Positions 43,372 through 52,828 of a DNA stretch of 64,000 nucleotides are shown one piece after another. The notes beneath the pieces were generated by a model. That model searched no databases. It was not told the origin of the DNA and worked only from the letters and a program-made list of their open reading frames with translations. This stretch comes from Thermoplasmatales archaeon. GTDB taxonomy: Archaea; Thermoplasmatota; E2; DHVEG-1. Where the stretch lies: assembly GCA_020350825.1 (NCBI GenBank), contig CP070724.1, positions 2,076,848 through 2,140,847 of the forward strand, given 5' to 3'. The translations under genes and the position numbers were made by a program. Positions within the stretch are counted from its first letter, which is position 1, and every line of letters begins with the position of its first letter.

Positions 43372-45858
43372 TTATATACCGCCACCTGGATTAATATGCA
43401 CAAAGAACAGTAATACTGTTCCACCTTGTTGTCTTGTATCCGAGCCTTCTAATATCTCCGCTGTAGCTATTACCTCTATTTTACCGAATCCGACTATCAA
43501 GTCCGAATGTATCGTTGTTTGCCCACCTGCAGGGATACTTGGAATCTCGCCATTGCTTTCCTTGCCCAGCAGTATTGAACCGCCGTTAAGAATTATATTC
43601 CATTTTACATTTGATGTATCAGTGGCACCAGAATTTTTGATCACTGCATTTACTCTGAACAGTCCTCCACTAATAAGTCCCATATCAAGGAAGGGACCTC
43701 CAACAATTGTAACTGCTAACGGGGTTGACCAATCACTTTCGCTACCGTTCACATCCTTTGCCTTTACCTTTATATCGTATTCTCCTGGATCAATCCAAAT
43801 ATGAGATGCTTCTCCAGCGACTCCGGAGTCATATGGTCCAATCCAGTTGCTATATGTGTTATCTCCCCAGTCAAACATATAATATATTTGTTCTCCTTCA
43901 GGATCGGTAGTACTGCTAGAGTATGTAAGCTCTCTATCCTCTACTCCTTGTGTTGGTCCATCCGGTTGACCGGGCGTCTCTGGTGGTTTATTCACAATAG
44001 CTGTAACCATTCCTAAATTAGGGTTCCCCCAAAGTGCTCCCCATTCAAACATCTCATACTTAACGTAGTACCATAATCCATTGGTGTACATTTCGAACAA
44101 AGCCCATTGATGAGCTTCTCCTTGTGTATAATCTCCAGAAGTAACACAGGTGGTGAAGAAGTAGTCTAACGACTGGCTAGATCCACTATATGGATTATTC
44201 CAACTAGGCATTCCATAGGCAACCTTGGTGGAACCAAGAAAACCAACACCACCCTGCTTAAGCATCGCCTGACCAATGTTCAAATAATCTGTATCAGAAT
44301 TACTACACGCATCAGCAAATATAATCGCTGGATAATCATCGTTAAGGTAAGTACAGGTTTGTGTGTCGACAAAAGCTTGGGAAGGATAATATTCATAACA
44401 TGCGGTGGGTGACCCATGACCTGCCCAATCCACAAAACCATATGAGCCTGAAGACCATATCGACTTCACGTTGTTGTAATCCAGATTATAATCCATTGGA
44501 TAAGAAGACTGGCCCTGCTCGTACATCCGTGTCATCGACCAATCAGACATCCAAGTTTGATCAACCTTTGCTTCCATGAGCACTGCATTGTCAGTATCTG
44601 GCCAGAAGAAAGCACCCAGAAGGAGGATGTTTTTCTTAAATGTTGGATCATCACTCTGTTCATAAGCAACAGATTTCTCACAAATACTCAAGACTGTTGC
44701 AGGATCACTCCAGGGGATCCTACCAACATTTACCTCCGCATAAAAATCAATCGGATCTGATTCTTCACCATACTGATGATCCCCATCAGCATCCCAAGAC
44801 TGATCATCTGGGAGAGATAGCTCGGCATAATAGTAATCAGTTTCCGGTTGTCCATATCCAACATTCTGAGCTGTCCGACGCATAGGTACATCGTCATAAT
44901 GACCAATGAAACATACATCTATAATACCCCATTCATCAGAGGGATATTTGTCTCTTAGAAAGTTCCTCGTTTTCTCAGCCAAGTCCCAGCCATCATAGTT
45001 GGAATTAATCCAGGTTGTAGTTACCACTTCAACGGATCTACCTTTACTCTCCTCCCAGTTCTTAAGGGGAGTAACAGAGGATGTTAATGAATCTAAAGTT
45101 ATAATGACAAAATCACGAGTACCTCTACCTGTTGTACCCTTGGGGTACCAGTTTTTTGCTTGATCATAGTTAACAATTATTTTTTCAGCAATTCGTTCTG
45201 TCCTTATGCGGTTATCAACCACGACATCATCAAATGAGAAATCATCAGAGAATGTGTATCTCACATCGACGGTAACTTCAGGATAATAAGCCAAACTGCC
45301 TGACAATGGGTAGTAGATAAATGGCGTTATTCTCACATCAATAAGGTTATAATTTCGGTAGCCTGCCATGCGAACGAATTCTCCAACTGATTGTGGATAT
45401 GGTTCATCATTTCTATAGACCGTATTATAGTTTTCTTCATACATTTCTCTCTCGTGCTCGTAAACTAGAGGATCTTCCTGTCCTATAACTCGAGGTAATG
45501 GTGATGGAGATATTTCATAAGTTCCAGGAAACATTATACCTTCTCCTGTATTAAAAGTAACTTCAAGTATCTCGGCACCAGATGGAATAGCGATTGCGAA
45601 TATCTTTGAAGGTAGGTTGGGTTTTCCAGGTACTAGCAAACGACCGAGGTTTTCAACAGATATCTCATGTCCCTGTTCAGTGTTTTTAATCTCGTATGTT
45701 CCTATAGGGATGGTTACACTAATTGTATCTTCGCAAATATTAAAATAATCTGAATCTTGATTGTTTCCAACAGCGGTTGCAATAACACTGCCTAACATCA
45801 GCATACTTAATAATACAGTTAGTATTATCTTTGGTTTAATATCTAAAATCTTTTTCAT
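43372..45858 (-). CDS. Secreted gingipain-like C25 peptidase with PKD and shared tail domain
   Basis: Signal peptide (about 1-30), a propeptide-like region with gingipain-type features (IPIGTYEIKNTEQGHEISVE, PGKPNLPSKIFAIAIPSG), then the C25 caspase-like domain. The catalytic dyad is His in DWAGHGSPTA (H481) and Cys in FADACSNSD (C518). GDPNLGMV-type sequence (WGNPNLGMV) closes the domain. A PKD domain (about 635-720, STTDPEGEQIYYMFDWGDN) and the shared tail domain (last 105 residues, ending GTVLLFFVHINPGGGI) follow. Specificity cannot be told. Secreted C25 peptidases are a known trait of protein-degrading sediment archaea. Confidence 0.92.
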   Translation of the reverse strand: MKKILDIKPKIILTVLLSMLMLGSVIATAVGNNQDSDYFNICEDTISVTIPIGTYEIKNTEQGHEISVENLGRLLVPGKPNLPSKIFAIAIPSGAEILEVTFNTGEGIMFPGTYEISPSPLPRVIGQEDPLVYEHEREMYEENYNTVYRNDEPYPQSVGEFVRMAGYRNYNLIDVRITPFIYYPLSGSLAYYPEVTVDVRYTFSDDFSFDDVVVDNRIRTERIAEKIIVNYDQAKNWYPKGTTGRGTRDFVIITLDSLTSSVTPLKNWEESKGRSVEVVTTTWINSNYDGWDLAEKTRNFLRDKYPSDEWGIIDVCFIGHYDDVPMRRTAQNVGYGQPETDYYYAELSLPDDQSWDADGDHQYGEESDPIDFYAEVNVGRIPWSDPATVLSICEKSVAYEQSDDPTFKKNILLLGAFFWPDTDNAVLMEAKVDQTWMSDWSMTRMYEQGQSSYPMDYNLDYNNVKSIWSSGSYGFVDWAGHGSPTACYEYYPSQAFVDTQTCTYLNDDYPAIIFADACSNSDTDYLNIGQAMLKQGGVGFLGSTKVAYGMPSWNNPYSGSSQSLDYFFTTCVTSGDYTQGEAHQWALFEMYTNGLWYYVKYEMFEWGALWGNPNLGMVTAIVNKPPETPGQPDGPTQGVEDRELTYSSSTTDPEGEQIYYMFDWGDNTYSNWIGPYDSGVAGEASHIWIDPGEYDIKVKAKDVNGSESDWSTPLAVTIVGGPFLDMGLISGGLFRVNAVIKNSGATDTSNVKWNIILNGGSILLGKESNGEIPSIPAGGQTTIHSDLIVGFGKIEVIATAEILEGSDTRQQGGTVLLFFVHINPGGGI

Positions 45859-46048
45859 ATTATTCCCCTACATTACCCTATAGAGGAAAGCTAATATATA
45901 AAATGTTCTGCATGGATGCCCATAATCCATAGTTTTAACTTTATTATTGAAATAAATGTTGATTAGAATTGAGAAACTCATTTACAAAATTTTACCTGTT
46001 ATCATATTATAGAAGTAATCTTCTGTTTTTAAAACATTTTACAAATCC

Positions 46049-48016
46049 TTATATGGTTTCTTCAATCGCAGGGAGGATTTGTTTATCTTTAAATCCATGT
46101 TGTTGCATTGCACCAGAGGGGCATGCACCAACACATGCACCACAGCCCTTACAAAGCGCTTCATCCAGCCTTGCGTGAGATTTTTCGTCTTCTTTCACGA
46201 GCTCAATCGCCTTATACGCACAAACCGAGATACACAAGCTACAACCGGAACAAACATCCTCATCCACACAAGCAATCTGGGGTTCTGCCTCAAGTTCTTT
46301 CTTAGACAAAATAGTGGCCACTCGAGCAGCTGCACCACTCGCCATTGCCACCGTATCCTGAATATCTTTTGGGCCTTGACAACACCCAGCAATAAAAATA
46401 CCACCTGTGAATGTATCCATCGGACGCAGTTTTGGATGAGCTTCCAAGAAGAATCCATCGCCGCTCTGCGAAACACGAATCAAGCGAGCGAAATCATCAG
46501 CGTCAGCTCGTGGTACCAATGCAGGAACAAGTACTACTAATTCTGTAGTAATCTCAAACAACTTATTCGTCGTCGTATCAAAAATATCAATACTAAGATG
46601 ATTCCCTGCATTTCTAACTTCAGAAGGGCGACCACGGAAGAAATTTGTTTTCAATCCCCGGATATTTCGATAAAACTCTTCATACCCCTTACCATAACTA
46701 CGAATATCTGTATAACATATATTAATCTCAACATTGTCACCAAGCTTCTCCTTCAAGAGATACACTTGTTTTAATGCACTCATACATCCAATTCGGCAAC
46801 ACCATGTACATTCGGTTTCATCACGCGAACCGACACATAACGCAAACGTAATACTTTTTGGCTTCTCACCAGTGGACGGACGTAGTATCTCTCCACCCGT
46901 TGGACCAGATGAACTAATCAAACGCTCCATCTCAAGCGTTGTTATCACATCGTCCGAACGTGTATATCCATACTCGTACAAACTCGAGGGATCCATCACA
47001 TCATATCCAGTTGCCACTACGATAGCGCCAACATCAACCTCAACCTCTTTTTCCTTTTGTTTAAAATCGATGGCTCCAGCCTCGCAGGCCTCCACACATA
47101 AGGGACCTGTGCCACACTTTCCTCTAGTCAACATCAAACAATGATTAGGATCAATCGTACATTTTAACGGAATCGCTTGTGGAAATGGCATATATATTGC
47201 ACTGCGCTTGCTCATGCCCATATCAAACTCATTAATAATACGCCCATTCAAACGACAAGCCTCAACACAATCTCCACATCCGGTACACTTTTCTAGATCA
47301 ATGTACCGAGGTTTCTTCTTAATGAAAACCTTGTAGTTGCCAACACTGCCTTCAACACCAACAACTTCTGAGTAACTTAGCAACTCAATATTTGGATGAT
47401 TTGCAACTTCCATCATCTTTGGAGTAAGAATACAGCCAGAACAATCAAGCGTTGGAAACGTTTTATCCAGCTGTGCCATTCGACCGCCGATACTCGGCGT
47501 TTTCTCCACAAGATATACCTTATGTCCTTCCTCAGCAAGATCCAAAGAAGCCTGAATACCAGCGATGCCTCCTCCAATCACCAGGGCCTCAGGTGTAACT
47601 TTAATTTTTGCCGATTCCAATGGTTCCAATAGTCGTGCCTTTGCTACAGCACCACGAACCAACGCCTCTGCCTTCTTAGTAGCACGTTTCTTATCTTCAT
47701 GAGCCCATGAACACTGTTCACGGATGTTTGCTATCTCCAAATTAAAGCGGTTTATACCGCCAGCTTCAACAACACCGCGAAACGTATGTTCATGCATGCG
47801 AGGAGAACAACAAGCAATAACAACGCTGTCAAGGTTATACTTCTTTATAGAATCCTTAATAAGATTCGCGCCAACATCAGAACACATGTACTTGTAATCC
47901 TTACTGACTACAACACCATCCAATGTTTTTGCATATGAAGTAAGTGCCTTCACATCTACCAATGATGCAATATTTATACCACAATGGCAGACAAACACAC
48001 CAATCTTATTGCTCAT
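46049..48016 (-). CDS. hdrA: Heterodisulfide reductase-type subunit A (HdrA), single-length
   Basis: Flavin and Fe-S subunit of Hdr complexes, the site of flavin-based electron bifurcation or confurcation. Domains: N-terminal HdrA domain (GVFVCHCGINIASLVD, CCSPRMHE), thioredoxin-reductase-like FAD domain (VIGGGIAGIQA, GCILTPKMMEV), an internal ferredoxin (CTGCGDCVEAC plus CGTGPLCVEAC) and a C-terminal 2[4Fe-4S] ferredoxin (CSGCSLCISVCAY, CKGCGACVGACPS). ATG 48016 is preferred: GGAG lies about 10 nt upstream, overlapping the end of hdrB, and the 655 residues start as HdrA should. Last gene of hdrCBA. Confidence 0.95.
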   Translation of the reverse strand: MSNKIGVFVCHCGINIASLVDVKALTSYAKTLDGVVVSKDYKYMCSDVGANLIKDSIKKYNLDSVVIACCSPRMHEHTFRGVVEAGGINRFNLEIANIREQCSWAHEDKKRATKKAEALVRGAVAKARLLEPLESAKIKVTPEALVIGGGIAGIQASLDLAEEGHKVYLVEKTPSIGGRMAQLDKTFPTLDCSGCILTPKMMEVANHPNIELLSYSEVVGVEGSVGNYKVFIKKKPRYIDLEKCTGCGDCVEACRLNGRIINEFDMGMSKRSAIYMPFPQAIPLKCTIDPNHCLMLTRGKCGTGPLCVEACEAGAIDFKQKEKEVEVDVGAIVVATGYDVMDPSSLYEYGYTRSDDVITTLEMERLISSSGPTGGEILRPSTGEKPKSITFALCVGSRDETECTWCCRIGCMSALKQVYLLKEKLGDNVEINICYTDIRSYGKGYEEFYRNIRGLKTNFFRGRPSEVRNAGNHLSIDIFDTTTNKLFEITTELVVLVPALVPRADADDFARLIRVSQSGDGFFLEAHPKLRPMDTFTGGIFIAGCCQGPKDIQDTVAMASGAAARVATILSKKELEAEPQIACVDEDVCSGCSLCISVCAYKAIELVKEDEKSHARLDEALCKGCGACVGACPSGAMQQHGFKDKQILPAIEETI

Positions 48017-48017
48017 A

Positions 48018-48890
48018 CTATTTATCTCCAAGTTTCAATTTATCTACAGGACTAAGATTCAACTCTAAACCAAGTTTCTCTTTTTTAACACCAAGGGCAA
48101 GACCCAACAGTTGTGTCAGATACATCACTGGTATCTCGAGTTTTACTGCAACAGTCTCCCCGGCTTTCACCTGCTTAGAATCAAACATACGATGACACCA
48201 AGGACACACATCGACAAACACATCAAAACCTTGGTCCTGAACCTTTTGGAGTTTCTGACCAGTTTTTGTCAGTGCAGACTCAGGAAGATTCGCAGATAGC
48301 ATCGCACCACAACAATCAAGCTTCTCTGGATAATCTAATGGCTCAGCGCCCAAGACCTTCAGAATGGTTTCCATTTTCTGTGGGTTCTCAGAATCTACCG
48401 GCCGACCAACCTCACTTGGGCGTATCAAATGACAACCATAATGGGTTGCAACCTTCAACCCAGAAAGTGATTTCTTTACATGTTTCTTTATCTCCTCAAT
48501 ACCAATATGGTCATGTAAAAGGTTAATTGTATGCACAACGTCAATCGACCCCTTATATTGTAAATCCTCAGAAGCAAGCATACTATTTATCCGATCCCGC
48601 ATTTCTGGATTATTTTCCAGAGCACGCTGACATTCACTCAATGAAAGGTGGCACATAGGACATGGTACAAACAAGTCAAGATTCTGCTTCTCAGCAAGAG
48701 CAAGATTTCTAGCAGAAAGATAAAGTGTCATTAGTTGATTCATGCTCTTCATAGGCTCTCCACAACAAGAAAATCCTTCCACATCAACAAGGGCAATATT
48801 AAGTAATGGAAGGGCATCCCGTATAGATATTTCATAGGCATACTGCTCTGTTGGCATTACACAACCGGGATAAAGTGCATACTTTGTCAT
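48018..48890 (-). CDS. hdrB: Heterodisulfide reductase-type subunit B (HdrB)
   Basis: Catalytic disulfide-reducing subunit with two CCG domains that bind noncubane [4Fe-4S] clusters in HdrB. Cysteine motifs: YPGCVM, FSCCGEP, PCPMC in the first half, and HYGCHL, LDCCGAM, VCPWC in the second, so both clusters look intact. ATG 48890 gives the expected N-terminus (MTKYALYPGC) with GGAG 8 nt upstream; a longer frame to 48920 would overlap hdrC. The physiological disulfide is unknown, since no methanogenesis gene is present here. Confidence 0.94.
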   Translation of the reverse strand: MTKYALYPGCVMPTEQYAYEISIRDALPLLNIALVDVEGFSCCGEPMKSMNQLMTLYLSARNLALAEKQNLDLFVPCPMCHLSLSECQRALENNPEMRDRINSMLASEDLQYKGSIDVVHTINLLHDHIGIEEIKKHVKKSLSGLKVATHYGCHLIRPSEVGRPVDSENPQKMETILKVLGAEPLDYPEKLDCCGAMLSANLPESALTKTGQKLQKVQDQGFDVFVDVCPWCHRMFDSKQVKAGETVAVKLEIPVMYLTQLLGLALGVKKEKLGLELNLSPVDKLKLGDK

Positions 48891-48900
48891 TGTTATTCTC

Positions 48901-49428
48901 CTATATCTTTTCAACAGCAAGTTTTGTTATAGCTGTCTGAAACTTTACGGCATCTAATGGTTTAGATACCTTGGGCAATCCAAGATTGTCTCGCTTTTTA
49001 GTTTTATTATCTCGGTTAGAAACACTTTGTACATCCTGAATTAATCCTATAGAAAGGATAGACTGCAACATAGATGTATATTTTCCAGGAATCTGCTTTC
49101 CGCTTGCAACGGCCATATTCTTTAGCGCAAACAAAATCTCCACAGGTGCAACCTTTTGTGGACAGCGCTCCCTGCACTTAAAACAACTCATACATGTCCA
49201 GATGACATCAGAATTTACCATTTCATCAATTAAACCACGTTTAAGAAGAGCGACAATCTTATGGGGTTCCAGCTCTAAAAGCTTATGAGCTTCACAACCA
49301 GAGGTACATTTAGCACATTGAAAACAATAATCTGATATTTCGCTTTTAAGTTTTAAAAGCCGTTCATTAATTTCATTTCTAAGAGTAGATTGTTCTTCAG
49401 CCATTGATGTCAGGTCTACTACACCCAT
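48901..49428 (-). CDS. hdrC: Heterodisulfide reductase-type subunit C (HdrC)
   Basis: Electron-transfer subunit linking HdrA to HdrB. Two [4Fe-4S] motifs: CFQCAKCTSGCEA (about 36-48) and CMSCFKCRERCPQ. The 175-residue protein has a C-terminal extension of basic, low-conservation sequence. It starts the hdrCBA run; TTTAAATA-like sequence in the 107 nt after sucD suggests a promoter of its own. An ATG seven codons in is an alternative start. Confidence 0.92.
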   Translation of the reverse strand: MGVVDLTSMAEEQSTLRNEINERLLKLKSEISDYCFQCAKCTSGCEAHKLLELEPHKIVALLKRGLIDEMVNSDVIWTCMSCFKCRERCPQKVAPVEILFALKNMAVASGKQIPGKYTSMLQSILSIGLIQDVQSVSNRDNKTKKRDNLGLPKVSKPLDAVKFQTAITKLAVEKI

Positions 49429-49535
49429 ATAACGTCCCCGTCAAGCGTTTATCCAATTTTCATATTTAAAGTTATCAATTGATAATATTTTGAGTTTTTT
49501 TGAAATAAAAGAAGATTGAAAAAACTTGCTAGCAT

Positions 49536-50402
49536 TTAGTCATGCTTCTCAACTAGATCTGCGATATCTGTTGGGAATTTAGCTACTTTAACATTTGCTT
49601 TTTCAAAAGCCTTTATTTTTGATGCTGCGGTACCTTTTCCTCTAGCAATTATTGCACCAGCATGTCCCATTCGTTTCCCTGGAGGAGCAGTTCGTCCCGC
49701 TATAAACGCGAAAACAGGTTTATCGATATTCTTAATAATATGTTCAGCGGCCTCCTCCTCAGAAGCCCCTCCGATTTCACCAACTAAAACAACGGCCTTA
49801 GTTTCCTTGTCTTTTTCAAAGGCATCTAAAGCGCCAATAAAAGATGTACCAGTAATAGGATCTCCTCCAAGTCCAACACAAGTACTCTGACCCATTCCTT
49901 TCTCACTTAGCGAATTCACGATTTCATATGTCAACGTTCCAGAGCGACTAGCTACACCAACATTACCCTTTAAAAAAATACCACCCGGCAAAATACCCAC
50001 CTTGCTTTTACCAGGGCTAGCAATACCTGGACTGTTTGGACCCACCAACACCGCACCTTTATATTTTGCGTAATGAACAAACTCCATCGCATCATGAAAT
50101 GGAATATTCTCAGTAATTACAACAACTGTTCTAATTCCAGCGTCAAGCGCTTCGAAAACTGCATCCTTCGCAAAGCGAGCAGGTACCAACACTAAAGTAG
50201 TATTCGCACTAGTTTCATCAACAGCATCCTTGACATCATTAAAAATTGGTACACCATGTACTTCCTGGCCGGCTTTACCAGGAGTCACTCCCGCAACAAC
50301 TTTGGTACCAAAATCTAACATCTCACCAATATGAAACACACCCTGATGACCTGTTGCACCCTGCACAACTACCTTTGTTTTATCATCAACAAATATTGCC
50401 AT
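49536..50402 (-). CDS. sucD: Succinyl-CoA synthetase (ADP-forming) alpha subunit
   Basis: Binds CoA and carries the phosphohistidine of the acyl-CoA + ADP + Pi reaction. The CoA-binding N-terminus has [31 protein letters not shown] and GEIGG are family motifs, and the active-site histidine lies in RMGHAGAII. At 288 residues the size is normal. It starts at the base after the sucC stop, so the pair is translated together. In this context it should regain ATP from succinyl-CoA or related acyl-CoA made by the Kor enzyme. Confidence 0.95.
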   Translation of the reverse strand: MAIFVDDKTKVVVQGATGHQGVFHIGEMLDFGTKVVAGVTPGKAGQEVHGVPIFNDVKDAVDETSANTTLVLVPARFAKDAVFEALDAGIRTVVVITENIPFHDAMEFVHYAKYKGAVLVGPNSPGIASPGKSKVGILPGGIFLKGNVGVASRSGTLTYEIVNSLSEKGMGQSTCVGLGGDPITGTSFIGALDAFEKDKETKAVVLVGEIGGASEEEAAEHIIKNIDKPVFAFIAGRTAPPGKRMGHAGAIIARGKGTAASKIKAFEKANVKVAKFPTDIADLVEKHD

Positions 50403-51509
50403 CTATGCACCTCCTGCTAACTCACTTGATTTCTGAGCTGCATCCTGCAAAGTCGCAGCAGTAATTAGTCCAGCATCCTTCAAAATATCCTTAGCAATAT
50501 CCTCATTACATCCTTTAATTCGTGTGATAACCGGACAATCAATTCCTTCTTTAGTTATAACGGCTTTCACTCCTTTAGCGACTGTATCGCATCTTGTGAT
50601 TCCACCAAATAAATTCAAGAATATCACCTTAGGCTTAGCTTTTTTCATCAACTCAAAGGCCTGCTTTACCTTCTCGGGATCATCAGTGCCGCCAAGATCC
50701 AAAAACACACCCCCATATCCCTTGAAGTGAGTCAATGCGTCAAGCGTAGCCATAGTTAATCCTGCACCATTGGCGATAACACCAATGTTCCCATCTAATT
50801 GAATAAATGCAATACCCTTGTTCTTGGCATCTTTTTCAAGAGGCGTAAGCTCAACAAGTTCAGGTTCAATATCGGGATGACGATACAATGCATCATCATT
50901 AATATTGATCTTAGAATCTAATGCCATTACTTTTCCATCTTTTGAGATAATAAGCGGATTTATCTCAACAAGTTCACAATCATATTCTCTAAATAGTTTG
51001 TATATTTTCGAAATAACCTTTGCTACTCCTTTTCCCTCTTCCTTCTCTAATTTAAGTTTAGATACCACGCTACGTATGTTGAACGATTGAATACCAATCA
51101 AGGGGTTTACCCACTCTTTGAAAATTTTTTCATCAGGAACACTCTCAATATCCATCCCTCCTTCACCACTGATCATAATAAGTGGCATTCTTTTAGAGCG
51201 ATCTAGAGTAATACTCAAATATAACTCTTTCTCGATATCGACTTTTTCTTCAGCAAGAACCTTATGTACTGTATATCCCCTGATATTCATACCCATAATT
51301 TGTGAAAAATTTTCTTTTGCATCTTTCAAATTTTCAACAGATTTTATACCTCCAGCTTTCCCTCTACCACCAATTGGAACCTGTGCCTTTAGAACAAATG
51401 GAAAATTTAAACCAGAAAAATCTTTTTCATTCTTCACCAGTTTGCCTTTTGGAACTGAGATGTCGTGCTTTTCAAACAGCTCCTTCCCCCTATACTCAAA
51501 AAGTTTCAT
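50403..51509 (-). CDS. sucC: Succinyl-CoA synthetase (ADP-forming) beta subunit
   Basis: ATP-grasp subunit that binds nucleotide and acid substrate. Visible are the N-terminal LFEYRGKELFEKHDI, the lysine-rich VLKAQVPIGGRGKAGG loop, VEINPLIIS, the metal-binding ALDSKININDDAL and the C-terminal NLFGGITRCDTVAKGV and TRIKGCNED motifs. At 368 residues it is the normal size. It follows the two-HTH regulator gene by 18 nt, so the regulator, sucC and sucD probably share a transcript. Confidence 0.95.
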   Translation of the reverse strand: MKLFEYRGKELFEKHDISVPKGKLVKNEKDFSGLNFPFVLKAQVPIGGRGKAGGIKSVENLKDAKENFSQIMGMNIRGYTVHKVLAEEKVDIEKELYLSITLDRSKRMPLIMISGEGGMDIESVPDEKIFKEWVNPLIGIQSFNIRSVVSKLKLEKEEGKGVAKVISKIYKLFREYDCELVEINPLIISKDGKVMALDSKININDDALYRHPDIEPELVELTPLEKDAKNKGIAFIQLDGNIGVIANGAGLTMATLDALTHFKGYGGVFLDLGGTDDPEKVKQAFELMKKAKPKVIFLNLFGGITRCDTVAKGVKAVITKEGIDCPVITRIKGCNEDIAKDILKDAGLITAATLQDAAQKSSELAGGA

Positions 51510-51527
51510 GGCAACATGAATACAAAT

Positions 51528-52658
51528 TCACATATTTAAGAGCTTTTTAACCCAAAAATCACAGCCTACTATTTTACTAGCAATAGGAGCAAATTTAAAA
51601 TCTTTGATAAAAACCATTGTGCCTAAACTATATGTTCTAATCCTTGGGTCTTCTGCAATCCATTGATTTTCCTTTAAAATCTGCATAACTTTCATCATGT
51701 CTGATTTATAATCATCATAATCCTTGTATATAGAAATCAAAACTGCTTCAAATCTTCTACTAGCTAAAAAAACCGTTGAATCGCTCATCAACCCAGCAGT
51801 CTCATCGTTTTCCATATTTGGCGGATTACGAGGGTCAAACCTTATATGATAAAATGCTAGTATCTCAAAACCCAATTTTACATAATTAGGTAAAATGATA
51901 CTACTCATCAGGTTACTCTCTTTAAATTTACGTCTTAATCGTGAAATAGTATGTCTTGAAACTCCCAACTCTCTTCCGACATCGCTATCCGATAATTCGG
52001 GATAACCAGTCAATATACAATAAACATTTTTCTCAGTGTCAGAGAAAACCACATCCTCTATACTTCCAAAGTCAACATTTTCAATCCCGCTTTCTGTTTC
52101 TAGGTCTAACTTAAAGCAGTCTTTCAAAAGGGGGGAAAAATCAAAAAACCGGTATATTTTACTAATTTCAAATGGGAACACTACCAAATTGGGATACTCC
52201 TCCTCCAATAGTCCACGTCCACCAAATGTCTGCGTTCTAATATCATTAATTTTTCCAATTGAGGCATAATCCTTAGAAAGACTCAACGAGAATCCTTTAT
52301 CTTGTTCTCCAACAGAAAAAAATATCTCATCAAAGACTTCAATGGCTTTTCCAGTTATTTCAACTCTTTCTTCTAAAGGGATTAACGGACTAAAATTCGT
52401 ATAAATTACAACCAACATCTCACATCCCTTACTCTGAAGTTTTGGAATTATGAGTTTTCTGAGATATTCATTCTCTTTTAATCTATGTCTAATCGATGTG
52501 ACAGTAGAATGCTTCAAATCAAGTTTTTCTGAGAGTTGTTTATCCGTTAGTTCAGGATATTTTACTAAACCGTAGAGCATAAGTTTTTCTTTTTTAGTTA
52601 ATTCAAACTTTTTAATTGTTTCGAGAATAAGTATATTGAATATAAACTTTTTTCTCAT
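51528..52658 (-). CDS. Transcriptional regulator with two Lrp-like helix-turn-helix domains
   Basis: Two similar halves, each starting with a winged-HTH: KFELTKKEKLMLYGLVKYPELTD..LSEKLDLKHSTVTSIRHRL (about 17-65), and DTEKNVYCILTGYPELSDSDVGRELGVSRHTISRLRRKF (about 205-250). Each HTH is followed by an alpha/beta region. Internal duplication lets one chain bind both halves of an operator. It is divergent from the frd-kor-hdr-mvh run and in line with sucCD, so control of these energy genes is the obvious hypothesis. The effector is unknown. Confidence 0.82.
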   Translation of the reverse strand: MRKKFIFNILILETIKKFELTKKEKLMLYGLVKYPELTDKQLSEKLDLKHSTVTSIRHRLKENEYLRKLIIPKLQSKGCEMLVVIYTNFSPLIPLEERVEITGKAIEVFDEIFFSVGEQDKGFSLSLSKDYASIGKINDIRTQTFGGRGLLEEEYPNLVVFPFEISKIYRFFDFSPLLKDCFKLDLETESGIENVDFGSIEDVVFSDTEKNVYCILTGYPELSDSDVGRELGVSRHTISRLRRKFKESNLMSSIILPNYVKLGFEILAFYHIRFDPRNPPNMENDETAGLMSDSTVFLASRRFEAVLISIYKDYDDYKSDMMKVMQILKENQWIAEDPRIRTYSLGTMVFIKDFKFAPIASKIVGCDFWVKKLLNM

Positions 52659-52713
52659 TTTAATGAAAATAAATAAAATAATCGATAAATGGAGTAAAAT
52701 TTAATAGTTTTTT

Positions 52714-52787
52714 TATCAAATATATAAAATTATTGATATTGTTCGCTATTATGAGAAAATTACCCAAAAACTTTATATTATATAAAT
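52714..52787 (+). promoter_or_regulatory. Promoter and candidate operator of the frd-kor-hdr-mvh run
   Basis: TATCAA (52714-52719) and TTGATA (52733-52738) form an inverted repeat suited to a dimeric or two-HTH regulator. About 35 bp downstream lies a TATA-like TTTATATTATATAAAT (52772-52787), which predicts a transcript start near 52808-52812, about 135 nt before frdB. Assignment of the repeat as an operator is inference. Confidence 0.4.
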
Positions 52788-52828
52788 TACATAATGAAAC
52801 ACACTTAGATATTGGAGGAGCCATTTTG

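Noticed and set aside
46079-46540. 153-codon plus-strand frame opposite hdrA
   Set aside because: Antisense to a clear, conserved gene; composition is typical of a reverse-strand shadow.
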